Source: Lutjanus erythropterus
Lineage: Eukaryota; Chordata; Actinopteri; Lutjaniformes; Lutjanidae
Assembly: GCA_020091685.1 (NCBI GenBank)
Contig: CM034599.1
Span: 7,534,836-7,598,835 of the forward strand
DNA: 64,000 nucleotides
Direction: 5' to 3'
Under the pieces are notes generated by a model. It had not been told where the DNA came from. It searched no databases and saw only the letters and a list, made by a program, of their open reading frames with translations. Shown here one piece after another: positions 37,169-49,010 of this stretch. A program made the translations under genes and the position numbers. How positions within the stretch are numbered: the first letter of the stretch is position 1; each line of letters starts with the position of its first letter.

Positions 37169-39008
37169 AAACAAAAGACTTTTTGTGACATCAAGGAACT
37201 GTGTCGTTCCTGACGTGAGATGTCCAAATAAAAGTATTTTCAGGCGTCAGTACCTCTGTAGTCAAAAGCACTATAACAGTTTATTTTTTTAATTTGGCTG
37301 ACTGTAACTGATGTTTATGTAAAACTTATTTGGATGCTTCAGAGCTGATTTAGATCTTAACGTTCTGTTTTTGTGCCATGGTTTTTGTTTGTGAATCATT
37401 TTGCTCGCTGTGAAAGAATTAGGCCTTTTTGTGGGTCTAAATGGGAAAGACATTTTAATGAAAATGAAATGTTAAAACTATTAACTCGAGTTCTCTCTAA
37501 AGGAAGTCAAGTTGGTTGACTAGGCAGAGTTACTGATTTTTAATTATTGTATGAAATGTCTTCTCTCTCCTGTGATGCAGGAGAATATGGACGTGTTTAT
37601 TTAAAAAGGAGAATTTGTGAAGCACTTGGTTGTTGTATGGAAGCGGTTATTCATGGTGACTGTTTTGGGAAAATACTTAAAGAAATGAACTCTGCTGTTT
37701 CTCTGCTGCACTATGCTTCAGTCACATGCTGCCAGTTCTCTTCTGGAGCAAACAGGTTGATTATAGCTCAGTTTTCCACTTCATTAAAATTACATTTTGA
37801 TGACAGATTAAGCCATTGAATCAGGGCATGAAGCTCACTGGTCCATTGGATCATGTTTATGTAAGATGATTTTTGCCATTCCTACCTTAGAGAACTGATG
37901 TCCAGTCACAAGGATGCCACCAAAATAACCACCCGTCTCTACATGTGGTGTTAAGCTACTGTTGAGTGTCACTCTCTCAGGGCTCTGGGTTATGTCCTCT
38001 TGTAATAAGACACTTTACTAATCTCTATTTTACAACCTTTTGAAAAACAACTTTTCTTTATTGTCTATTACGAGATTTGGTTTGAAGGTCATTCAAGATG
38101 TTTTCCTCATGTCACATATGTATAAACCTGTATAATGTGGCACATTTGTTCCGTTCCACCTTCCAACCTTGACAGGTTTAGCCAATCAATTAGCCATAGG
38201 GATGCACAATATTGACTTTTTGCCAAACTCTCCTGCAGTGTAATTAATGTTTTATTATGCTTACTCTTATCTTGATGGCCCACTGGCAGATGCAAACATA
38301 AAATGCAGTGTTTTAAAAAATGTACACATGCACTGGGCAGAAGAAAACTATTGCTGACAGTTATTTTGCTGTTTTTTGCCTCATAAAGTTGTCGTAATGA
38401 TCAAGATGACGGTTCGTAAGCTGGACAGTTAAATTTGTAATGTTGAAGGAATGAGACTTGGCTTCTCCTTGCCAAATACAACTTTGATATCTGTTTCAGA
38501 CGCGTCAAAAAAGCGTCCATGCAGCAGACATTCTTGAGTTGCATGCACATAATTGCCTCTCCTTAAGTCCTGCCCCTTTTCGCTCTTATCTCCAATAACA
38601 ATTGAGAAAGCTTTTTAATCCATCAGAGCCTGAGTCAGCTTTCTCCTTCTGCAGTTTCCTGCACTTGGATATGTGCTAGACTCATCTATGTTGAAAAGAA
38701 CCAAATTTTGAAGATGGTTAAGATGTAGGATCCCCATTTGCTGCTACCAGGGTAGCAACTATTCTTCCCTGGGTCCACATATAAAACATACAAAGACATA
38801 CATCATACATTGCACCCCCCTACCACCACCCAAATTCCCATCCTACCCACCCCACACCCAGATTGTCCCTTACAGTATCATAAGAATACACACAAGTGGT
38901 ATTTTTAGTAAGTTGCCAAGCAGCGCTCAAACTAAGAAATATACGGAAAATATACAAAAAACAAGTAGACAGTGGCTAACAAAAAAGGTAGCTAAAGATA
39001 GCAAATGT

Positions 39009-39091
39009 TAGCAAAATGCTATTAACTAATCTATATCAAATGATAGATGTAAATATCATTTCATCTAGATTAGTCACATAGCGTTTTGCTA
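39009..39091. other. compact imperfect hairpin, 37-38 nt arms, 8-nt loop
   Basis: The left arm 39009-39045 (starts TAGCAAAATGCTAT) pairs with the right arm 39054-39091 (ends ATAGCGTTTTGCTA). Loop GATGTAAA. About 32 of 38 positions pair, with one bulge and a few mismatches in the middle. It resembles a microRNA-precursor fold, but I recognise no known microRNA. A tiny MITE is the alternative. Confidence 0.5.
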
Positions 39092-40060
39092 TGCAGAGTG
39101 AAAAAGGGCAGAACATAGGAAAGGTCAATTAAAGCATTGTCTTGCCATAAATGTTCATTTTAGGCTGATACATAATTTATTTTAATGTTTTTATTGGCAA
39201 ATAACAATGACGTGCAGATATTATTGTGCATCCCTTCTTAGCCACCAGTCAACAAGGAGAGTTGCCCGTTCAAATTATGAGATCAGTGATCAGCCTTGTC
39301 CTGTCAGTCATCCAAAGGAAGCACTCCTTCACTGTTGAATACCTGTTGTTCCAACAACCTGATGAAAGATGTGAGAAATGTATGAAAATGCAAAAAAAAA
39401 AAAAAAAATCTGTATAAAAAGTTTTGTATCTGAAGTGGCAAGTTTCCTTTTCAGCTTTTTAAAAAACCACAGATGGTCATCGCAGGCTGTACGAGTGTCA
39501 GAGCATTATTGGAAAAACATCACTAACGTTCATAAAAGATAAACAACTAACCAATAATCTTTTTCACTTCCCCTCATATTGTCTTCATAGCTATTATTCA
39601 AGGCTATAAATCACAAAGATGTTCAGAAGAACCCTAATGCCTTTCTTATAGCATTAAGAAGAAATAAGATAATCAAGTATGTTTCTTGAACTCTCTGGTG
39701 TGCCAGACAGGAGACTGCTCAGGGGAATTTACGCTGCTCTGTGATCAAAACCTTGTATCTTCAAAGAAAAAACAAAAAAAAAAACAGCAGCTTTTCAGGA
39801 CTTTATTATTAAAACTGCCTTATTTACAGGTAGAGCATACAGTTTTTGAAATTCAAGTTGCTATAATGTTTTTTTAACATGAACCTTGGATCAACACAAC
39901 ATGAAATCTCAAGGAAACTGTCTAAATTGGAGTTATGAGGTTTTTCCACTTGAAGCAGCATAATGTACATGTCTAATGTATCACAGGAGTTGAAAACAAA
40001 AATGCACTTTTTATTTTTGTGAATTTCATTAATTTGTATGTTTTTGTTTATTTCTTTCAA

Positions 40061-40160
40061 GGGGCTCTCGAATAAAGATTGTAGGAGAGTTTTGGTGATC
40101 TGTTTTGGGAAAAAAAAAAACTACAAATGGTTCATTGTACAGCGATGTTTATCTTTGTCA
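40061..40160 (+). repeat. local duplicate (partner 41655-41750)
   Basis: Shares AAGGGGCTCT, GATCTGTTTTGGG, CAAATGGTTCATT and ACAGCGATGTTTATCT with 41655-41750, same orientation, 1.6 kb apart. It contains AATAAA (40071-40076). Confidence 0.7.
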
Positions 40161-41917
40161 AATGGAATAAAGTACAATTTAGATGAAAAGTAATAAAGAA
40201 TTTCAAACCTAAATCTTTTTGAGAAAATGAAGTGTTTTATGGTTTGTGTGTGGAAAATGATGTGAAATGATCACATGATTAGTAGCTTCCTTGAGATAGG
40301 CGGCTGCTTTGAATTACAGTAGCATATCATGCTGGTTATAAGTCACAAAAGCATTTCAAAACATGGTCAGGCTTATTTTAGGACTTTTTTAGGATTTCTT
40401 TAGGTTCTAATACTGTTTATTAAACAAAACAACAGCATGCGCATGGCTACATGGTCAACTGTGATCGCTGCCACCTGTCCTGGTGAGTTCACCTCTTTAC
40501 CTGCTTGCATCCATACGCCACCCAGTGTTCAAAAAGAATTATAACAAATAACTCATACTTATGTAATGGCAGCAACAAACTTCTTACTGCTTGACTCTGT
40601 CATCCCTGTGATAAACTGGCAGCTTGTCCAGGGTGTACCCTGCTGCTCGCCTGACATCGGCTGGAATCGACTTCGGCCCTCTGCAACCCTTCAAAAGATC
40701 CGTGGTTATAATTTAGATAATGGACGGACATCTAACTGCAGCCCCTCTGACCTTTCCCAGATTTAGATCTTAAGAGCAGAGAGATGCCACTGATTAATCA
40801 ATTAGCAAATAATTATTTAATACAGTAGTTTCATGACACTTCCCACCACCTCAATCCTAATGGGATCACTTTCCAGCTCTGGGGGCTGGTTGATAACGCA
40901 GGTCTAGAAGGCAGAAGGTTATTTGACTGCTGTCTCCCTCTATATAATGTCCATCAGTCAGTAGAGAAGCAATGGTAAAATTTTGTTATGTTCCAAACTT
41001 GTGTAGTTTCAGTAGATAACTCCACACAAATGGTAAAAAAAAGAGAAATTAAAACTATTAAAAGGGATTCTGGTGAAAGATGGTTGATTGTGGTTAATAC
41101 AAAAGTGAGTAAACTACCACCTTGTTTCCCTGTAGAAGCTGTATGAAGGGAACAGGACCTGCTTGAGGGTCTAAAAGAAATTTGACCTCTAATCCAAAAG
41201 GCTTGTGTGAAATTAAAGTGAAACGTCTTCAAGAACCTCAAGCTTCGTAAAGCTTCTAGCAAAGACCATGACCTTGATGACTGAGAATCTGTTTTAACAC
41301 TGCTATTATCTGCTTTACACAGCCAACACTGCTGTTGTCAATAGACTGTAGATGACAATATGAAAATACATTACCAGACATTTATTTATCTTCCTGCAAA
41401 AAAAAACTACCAATAGCATCCAATTTATGATTCACCAACAACACAGTTTTCTGAAACTTGAGGAGGGGTGATGTATACTTAACACCAATCATCAAATCAA
41501 ACCCTGCCTCCCCTCATTAATAGTTAAGTCCAGCCACTGCAGCACTTATTTGAAGATTGAGTGATAGAGGCCAGCCTTACAACTATCAGTCCTCAAACTC
41601 TGCACAAAGGTTGTCATAGTTAACTAAAACAATTTATTTTAACTTAATTCTGTCAAGGGGCTCTTCATAACAACTGTTTGAGATCTGTTTTGGGGAAAAT
41701 ACTGCAAATGGTTCATTATACAGCGATGTTTATCTGTGTCAAATGGATAGTGCACATGTGCTCTTTCGTTCATAAATTCTATCATATTTTGAGCCTTCCC
41801 TTTTTCATATTTTTCTTGCATAAATGCATAAATTAATAAAAGCTGCCCATCACTGATATACAGCCTGCCGTTGGTCTGTTATCTGTCTGGGGTCTGACTG
41901 GACTCTGGACAGATTTG

Positions 41918-41927
41918 GCGCATGCGC
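41918..41927. promoter_or_regulatory. NRF1-type palindrome GCGCATGCGC, bnip3l promoter
   Basis: Perfect match to the nuclear respiratory factor 1 core, 56 bases before the bnip3l start codon. The same palindrome is present before dpysl2 at 50691-50700. Confidence 0.65.
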
Positions 41928-41950
41928 ACATCGTAGTTTGTGTGCGTGTC

Positions 41951-41977
41951 ATGTTGATGAATGCTGAAACTGGGTAG
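41951..41977 (+). other. upstream ORF (8 codons) before bnip3l start
   Basis: ATG 41951 to TAG 41975-41977 encodes MLMNAETG and stops 5 bases before the main ATG (41983). It matters only if transcription starts upstream of 41951. Confidence 0.5.
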
Positions 41978-41982
41978 TCAAC

Positions 41983-44900
41983 ATGTCCACCGCCGCTGCT
42001 CCACGGAACAATAACGAAGAGCCCGGGCTTCACGGTACGTACCGCTCTCAGTTCCTCTGCACTCCGCATCACAAAGTCTACTTTATCTGTTCTTAACGAG
42101 AGTGCGTGTTTACGAGAATAGTCGTTTAATTACGTTTTTATTGGAAAAGTTACATCTGGTACGGTATTTCCTCTTCTCCTGGGAGGGGTGTGGAGGGTGA
42201 TGTTGTTTGACGTCACCGCGAGCTAGCCAATCGCGTGGTGGTAATGTTTGATTGATGGAACGGCAGCCAATCACGTACCCATCGACGCTGGGCGGGTTCT
42301 AGCCAAAATGAAAACAAGTTTGGGACAAAAGACGAAATAAATGTTGCCTTATTTCGCGTTTATTTTTTAACGTTGCCTGATAATCGGTCAAAATATTTCC
42401 TTTTTTTAGTCGAGTTACCTTTTTATTTAACGAGCCATAGTATTTCGAAATATAAATTTCAAACGAGGATAATGGTAGGATATTAGCTCAAGTGCCTGCA
42501 GAATAACAGCTCCGAAAACACATTTAAAGCACCAAACTGACAAAAAGGTGTGTTCAGACAATATTTCTAACAGATTTTAACCATTAGCTGGAACAGAAAA
42601 CCGAGTCTTGCGCTTTATATGTGACAACATCACACACACACACACAGCTGGAACAGCGACATGTCTGGGCAAACTGTCTTACACTGCACTCCACAGTTAT
42701 GCAAGCGGTCTCATGGGAGCAGCATTGATGGCAAACTCGTCTGTTAATGTGCACACGGTGATGCAAACGTGCAAACATCGTCGAAAAACATCATTATATT
42801 CTATTTGCAGTGAACCACAAATAGGGATTTGAGGCGTACCATGCTATCACAGGGTTTACATTCTGTGCACACCAGCCCACTGCCCGTAAGAGATTACATA
42901 ACCCTCCGCCTGTCTGGAAAAAAAAATGTGCAAGCTGTTTGTGGGGCAGTGGCACAAAGAAATGCATGCTATCACGGATGGAGCGCACAGCTAGTTCATT
43001 TGAATGCACGTTGTCAGTGGTGCAGGAAATGTAGGTCAGCTGTTTCCATTTGAAAGGAGAAAGGGGTGTGTGTCTGAATGGTATGCAATCTGCTGTTTGG
43101 CTTGCACATTAACACAACAAGCTTAATTTCCCTTCCTTCCCTCCTCTTGACCTTTTGTGTTGCCAAGGCTCCTGGGTAGAGCTGGAGCTGAATGGAAACA
43201 CAGGGGCCCAGGGTGCGCAGACCAACCTGCAAATGACATCCGCTGCAGACCAAAGAAACGCCAATGCTGGCATGAGTCAAACTCTGCAGACCTTGGAAGT
43301 GGTGCCTGAGAATGATGAGACCCTTGGAGGACTAGAGCATGTGCCGTCATCCTCCTCTATCCACAATGGAGACATGGAAAAGATCCTCCTGGATGCACAG
43401 CATGAATCCAGCCCAAGTAGCTCCTCTTGTGATAGGTAGGGATAAAGGCCATTGTATGCTCTTTAAAGGGATAGTTCAGATTATTTGAAGTGTGATTGTA
43501 GAAGGTACTTATCGATAGTCAGTATGTTACCTAGATTAGATGCTGATGGGTACACTCCAAGCAGGGAGAAGCAGCAAGGAGCTTGGAAAAAGCAATGTAC
43601 TGCTGTAGACAGGGTTAGCAACAAAACATATTTTAGCCACCAAAAAATCTGCATCAGTTTGAGTGTATGGGATGCTATATTTTAAATATTTTCATCACCA
43701 TCAAATAACATTTTCTAACAGGAAACTGCCATTGATTAGCCAGATTTTGCTTTCTCATGCTCAGCCAGACCCCATTTGCAAAATCAGTAATTTTACCTCC
43801 CAAAACACAGGGGTTGCTGGTCTACTGCTGACTCATTCATCTAGTTTGTTTGTGACTTTGATGACTCTGAACGCTTTAAAACACAATAACACAAACAAAC
43901 TAACCAATTGAGGCAGCAGTAGACCTACAACTCCTGTGTTCTGCGAGGCAAAATTACTGTTTTTGCCAAGCAACTCAAAGCACGTCTGACTGCAATCAAT
44001 CAATCAATTAAGAGATAGTGGTCACGAAAAACATTAATAAAAATTGTTGTAGCCTGCTAATACCTGAGAATCTTACTGTGGCATCAATCACAAGCCCCCT
44101 AAATGAACAATAATGGAGAGTGGGGCTCTGAAATTATAATATGGCCTTATAGCTCTAAAGGACTCTAAAGTTAATATAGAAGTATGACCCAAAAATTTGC
44201 ATCACAATGTTTGAGCCCTCTGCTCTTTCAGGAGGATCACAGTTCTCACATTTCTCTTTGGCCTGTTAACACATCTGTCTAAAGGCTTCTCATATGAAAA
44301 ATTAAAATAGTCCTTTCAAGTCTAAGTCAATTCTCAAGTCATGAATACCAAGTCACAGTCAAAACAAGTGTTTTATCAGTGTTAGTCAAGCAAGTCTCAA
44401 GGGCCTTTTTAAGTTGGTTAAAATACTTATAGCTGCTGACCCAGTCCACAGCAGTACATTGCTTAGCTTCCATTCTTGTGTCCCTCTGGTTCTCCAAACT
44501 GGGTGCGTGTCGGCCGTCATCTATTGTAGGTAATACACTGACTATCAATAAGTATCTCATACAACTTCACTTCATATAATCCAAACTATCCCTTTAAAGC
44601 TCAGACAAGTATTTACAGCTGCAAGTTTTTCACGCAGTATGTTATCTCAGTCCTCACAGGCCACCGAGTCCAGATCAGGATGAGGGTCAGATAACTTTTG
44701 ATGTGGACATGCCCAGCTCAAGAGGTAGTCAGGTAAAAGAACATCTTTAATTCTAAAGTTAAAATACTTCTCGAGTCTTTTCATTTAACCCTAAAACCTA
44801 ATCACTTTACCTGCACATTTGCAGTCAGAGGAAGATGGTCCAGAGCAGGACAGAGAGGAAGACATCCTGCTCAACAAAGAAGCAGACTGGGTTGCTGATT

Positions 44901-46269
44901 GGTCCAGTAGACCAGAAAACATTCCACCAAAGTAAGAACACTCTCACTTGCAGAATCATTCACTAATACGGGCTCAGAATATTTAAATGTTTTAGTGTTA
45001 ATTGGCTGATAAATTTTTCCTCACAGGGAGTTCCACTTCAGACACCCCCGACGTTCAGTATCTCTCAGTATGAGAAAGAGTGGAGTCATGAAGAAAGGTG
45101 GCGTCTTCTCTGCTGAATTCCTCAAAGTCTTCATCCCCTCTTTACTCATCTCACACATCCTCGCTCTAGGCCTCGGGTAAGTTGTGTCTTCATGCTAAAA
45201 AATAATGCACAGTGTGGCTTTGCATTGAAAAAGTCACATTTTCTCAATCTGCACAGAGGTTTTTCACCTGCCTTTGCCAGTTTGGTATATTAGTTACTCA
45301 CCGTGTGCTATAGGAGAGGGTTAATACGGAGCTGCGTCGTTGTCTGCTCTGATGCGGGCCTCATTTATAAAACAGTGTAAGTGGTGAAAATTAGTGGTCG
45401 ACCAATATGGGTTTTTCACTGGTCGATACTGATATTAAGAGAGCTGGGCTGCTAATGGCCGATATATAATGCAGATATAACAAAGAAAAGTCGTATAATT
45501 TTCTTTCATGGTGATTCAGAACATGACTGGTTTAATGTCAGAAGCAACACGATCAACTGCATTAGTTTTAGATTAGACTTGCTATCATTTAGGGTGGAGA
45601 AATGTGTTAAAATTCAGAAAAGATGATTGTAACTTTAGAAATTTAGTTTACAGCAGGATGCATGAGAAACTCACAAGGGGCAGCTCTAATATCATTCCAC
45701 AATATCCACACTGACAAGGCTGCCTGCACGTGTCTGCAGATGTATTGTAGATTATCTCAGAATGCTAGATAATCAGCCCGATTAATCAGTTGGTTGATTA
45801 ATCTGACATACATGGTTTCTAAGACCAGTGCCACACTGTGTGGTGGACCTGAGAGGACAAAAAAGGAACCTTATGCAAAATGCATTTTATTTGCATTGAA
45901 AATGTTTTCAGATGTTTAAAGAGAAAAAATAACATTTCTAGAAATTTTTGCGGCTGTATCCATCTTTTTAGTATAAGGTGCATTATTTTCATTGATGGAT
46001 TGAGAAGTTTTGCAAAAGTTTTCAGATTAGATCAGATTTTATTGTAATCCAGTGGACTACATTACTATTTTTTACACGGTAACTGTCTCCATTTCAAAGT
46101 AATCTGATCCAAACCTGCCCTTTTTTCACTGTGTGCGAAATGTTAATGCACATTATCCCATTTCTTTTTGACTGGTTTGACTTCATGCTCTTTCTGTTTT
46201 TATTTTTGTTTGTTTTCTAGGGTGTATATTGGGAAGAGAATTGCCACAGCCTCCACCAGCTCTTATTGA
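41983..46269 (+). CDS. bnip3l: BNIP3L/NIX mitophagy receptor
   Basis: Coding exons: 41983-42034, 43168-43435, 44660-44732, 44825-44931, 45027-45176 and 46221-46269 (stop TGA 46267-46269). Total 699 nt, 232 residues (human 219). It is a tail-anchored outer mitochondrial membrane protein that recruits LC3/GABARAP for mitophagy. Seen in order: LIR motif SWVEL at residues 19-23 (aromatic W20, hydrophobic L23), a Ser-rich low-complexity region, the conserved [19 protein letters not shown] block (minimal essential/BH3-like region), the basic [20 protein letters not shown] stretch, and a C-terminal transmembrane helix about 198-221 ([20 protein letters not shown]) with a short tail [11 protein letters not shown]. 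The residue matching human Ser34 just before the LIR is Gly here; the Ser35 equivalent is kept. BNIP3 is excluded by the NIX-like central block. Fish often keep two bnip3l copies; which one this is, I cannot tell. Confidence 0.94.
42208..42296. promoter_or_regulatory. promoter-like cluster at start of bnip3l intron 1
   Basis: A full CRE palindrome TGACGTCA (42208-42215), two CCAAT boxes (42227-42231, 42267-42271), an ACGT core at 42274 and GGGCGGG (42290-42296) lie 170-260 bases inside intron 1. It could be a downstream promoter element cluster or an alternative start. Confidence 0.5.
43461..44599. mobile_element. inverted-repeat element, CTTTAAAGGGATAGTT ends, bnip3l intron 2
   Basis: The ends CTTTAAAGGGATAGTT and AACTATCCCTTTAAAG are exact inverted repeats. 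Subterminal blocks AGCAATGTACTGCTGT and ACAGCAGTACATTGCT are also inverted. This is the most complete member in the window of the family also seen at 873 and 2470-3755. Confidence 0.82.
45392..45815. repeat. probable DNA-transposon remnant in bnip3l intron 5
   Basis: Starts TAGTGGTCGACCAATATG with ATACTGATATT and GGCCGATATATAATGCAG, a known style of teleost repeat, and later has AATCAGCCCGATTAATCAG. The right boundary is uncertain. Confidence 0.5.
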
Positions 46270-47659
46270 ACAGAAGATGAAGCAGTGCCTGGATGTTTTC
46301 CTGTCTCCAAGTCTCTCAACCATCCTCCTGTAGTCAAGCTGTCTCTCTGCATCTATTGTACGCCCCCATTTCTCTTCCAGTCAGCATTAAGAGTCCGTCA
46401 CATTTTAGATGTAGATATAGAGGTATACACATGATGTAATGTGGTTGCACTCCATCACATTTTGACACAGGACAACATTGTACCCAGCAGCTGTCACCGA
46501 CTTGAACCCAGTAGATAACTGACCCTGTTAGCGCTGGAAAATATTAGTCACCTTGTTCAGCTCAAATATATATGATAAGGATTTGATGTCCGGTGGCTCC
46601 AGGGTTGAAGTCTCTCTACTTGTTTTAATATTATGTCATGAGAAATTTGGCCTTCTCCCAAGCTGCATCTCTCCACTGGTGTCTCAGTAGGACGAGTGTA
46701 TGAACCAAAAATATGCGCCGTGTCTGCAATACAAACAAACTGAATTGGCTCTGGGAACAGAAATGACTTTGATCGCCTTAATTTTTTTTAGCTAAACATT
46801 CAAGGTGCAGTTATTGGGGGGGTGGCAGGAACAATGCTGCACAGTGGGATTTGTTTTTAAATTCCACGAATAGAGGTTGTATCATGTTGACTCCCAAGGG
46901 TTTGTTTAAAAGCTTTGTTTTTTTGAAGGTTGGTTGGAAGCTTAAAGGGACGTTTATCCCCCAAATCAAAAATACACATTTTTCCTCTTTCCTCAAGCGC
47001 TATTTATTCATATAGATTGTTTTCTGTGAGTTGCCAAGTTTTGGCCATAGAGATGTCTGCATTCTATCCAATATAATGGAACTAGATGACACATGGCTTG
47101 TAGTGCCCAGATCGCCAAAGAAATACATTTCAAAAACTCAACAGCAATGCCTCTTTCCATAAATCATGACCCGATTACTTAAGATAGTCCACAGACATTG
47201 TGAGCAGTTTCATGTCTTTCTTATTGCTGTAAAATCTACCAAAACTATTTCCCCTGAACCATTATGGACTTTATCTGGTTTCAGTTGTATTGCCTGAGTT
47301 TGAGAGGCTGCAAGGGGTCAGAATACTACAAACAAGAAGAAGAACTTTGTGGCATATCAAAACGACACAAATACAAATGTAGAATAAAAAAATTAAAATA
47401 TTACAAGACAACTGCATAAAAATAAAAGGCAGGCATACACAAATATAAATACATTCAGTCAAACGTTTCAGTGAAAAATGTTCAATAATGTTTTAAAAGC
47501 TTAGTACTTTAATTGTTTAATAATGTGAGTGGTCATAAATTCAGTTCAAGGAGAAAAGGTGAGATATTGGATAGTGACTTATTAACTGGCATATAGGAAG
47601 ACAAAAATAATCAAGAGGGCCATTGTCTACAGCCCTTAAAAAAAAAAAAAGAAAGCTTC

Positions 47660-47835
47660 CCGGGTTCCCTCAGGCAAAGTCTGCAAAAATGTATACTTAT
47701 GGAAGGTGTGCATAAAGGGCTCAAAAAGACTAGGAGAGAGAGCCCTCATGGACTTAGCGATTTGACAGTGGGACAGCCTGAAGCCTTCACTGACTTAACG
47801 GGAATGTGCTTCGAAGTCTGTGAGGGTGCACGTGG
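47660..47835 (+). repeat. dispersed repeat, copy also at 2985-3150
   Basis: Same block order as the copy in the vps33a intron. Ends next to the (ATT)n microsatellite. Confidence 0.6.
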
Positions 47836-47848
47836 GGAAGGTCTGTAG

Positions 47849-47906
<58 letters not shown>
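47849..47906. repeat. (ATT)n microsatellite
   Basis: About 19 uninterrupted ATT units. Confidence 0.95.
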
Positions 47907-47907
<1 letters not shown>

Positions 47908-49010
47908 AACCCAGTTGTGATTTCTGTTAAGAGACATTGCTGTCGAGTTTTTCAAACGCCTTTTTTATTCTTGGAGCACCACAAGCTGAGTACGATTTAG
48001 TCCGCTTGTATCTAGAGAAGGCCGACATCTCCAAAACGACTCATACTGAAACTGAATGAATGAATGGCTCTCCGGGCCAGAGGAAAAATGTGTATATTTG
48101 ATTTGGGGGTGAACTGCCCCTTTAAACATTTATCTAGTATGTAGCTGCAAACTTTTTACAATAGGGTTGTTTGAGCACCTATGATAGTGGAACCTAGGCT
48201 GGATGGCGATTTACCAGGCCATATGCTATTTTTATTTCTTTTTTGCCTACATATCTTCTTTAACATAACATAGCAGCAATGGCAAAGGTGCCAAATTTGT
48301 ATCTCTCACCACTGCACATTGGTGATTTATCTTAGACTGTTTTTTATTTTATTTTATGACATGTTTAGGTATTTAAAGATGTAGATGTGAAAAATAATTT
48401 AAGCTGTGATCTGCCCCATGTACACCTCTCGACATTGTATAATTTGTTTATACATTGATATTAATGCATATTATATCATTGTTATTCAATAGCATTGTGG
48501 CAGTGTACGTAATGTGTTTTTGCTGTCGTTTTACTTGCCGAAGCGTCAGTGGCAGAAACCACCACAGTGGAAGGTATTTCCAGGGGCCTCATTTAAGAGT
48601 GTTATCTGACTTTTATCTAGAACACACTGTGCAATCATTTCACATAACATGATACGATAAACAGTGTACAGTTAGTGTGTGTAGAACCTCCAGAGAAACT
48701 AGCGGAGCATTTCCTGAAGAAAATGCATGTGATTTCTGTATATTGATGCTGATTGGATGACTGGATGATTCTTCTGTCAGTGTTTGTAAATGGATGACAT
48801 CGTAGAGTCATATGAAAAATCATTGATCACCATGATGTACAGTATCGGCTGTTTTGGTTTTGAAGCATTTGACATGCATTCAGGCTGTAATGCATTATGT
48901 AACTCATACTAACTCATAAAACTGTCATCATAACAGGCTTATGTACAGTTGATCAGTGTGCAATACAGAGCATTTTGGAATTTGAATAAAGTTTGTACTG
49001 TATACAGTGG

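Larger units (their letters stand above)
33788..41900 (+). other. ppp2r2a 3' UTR and long gene-free region
   Basis: Candidate poly(A) signals are 34019-34024 (early) and 40071-40076 or later (distal). Which is used cannot be told from sequence. The stretch holds a repeat at 34777-35100 (starting ACCATAGACTGTATATAAAG), a MITE at 36737-37168, a C-rich low-complexity patch at 38810-38870, a hairpin at 39009-39091 and a local duplication (40061-40160 and 41655-41750). No protein gene seen. Confidence 0.5.
46942..48126. mobile_element. inverted-repeat element with nested repeat and (ATT)n, in bnip3l 3' region
   Basis: The left end TTAAAGGGACGTTTATCCCC and right end GGGGGTGAACTGCCCCTTTAA are related inverted ends. 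ATCAAAAATACACATTTTTC on the left pairs with AAAAATGTGTATATTTGATT on the right. A second repeat (47660-47835) and the (ATT)n tract lie inside. Confidence 0.75.
46270..49010 (+). other. bnip3l: bnip3l 3' UTR, poly(A) signal 48985-48990
   Basis: AATAAA in TTTGAATAAAGTTTG is a strong candidate signal. If it is used, the UTR is about 2.7 kb and contains an entire inverted-repeat element (46942-48126). Shorter forms ending earlier are possible. Confidence 0.5.

Noticed and set aside
47746-47955. Minus-strand frame with a long isoleucine run
   Set aside because: It is a translation of the (ATT)n microsatellite.
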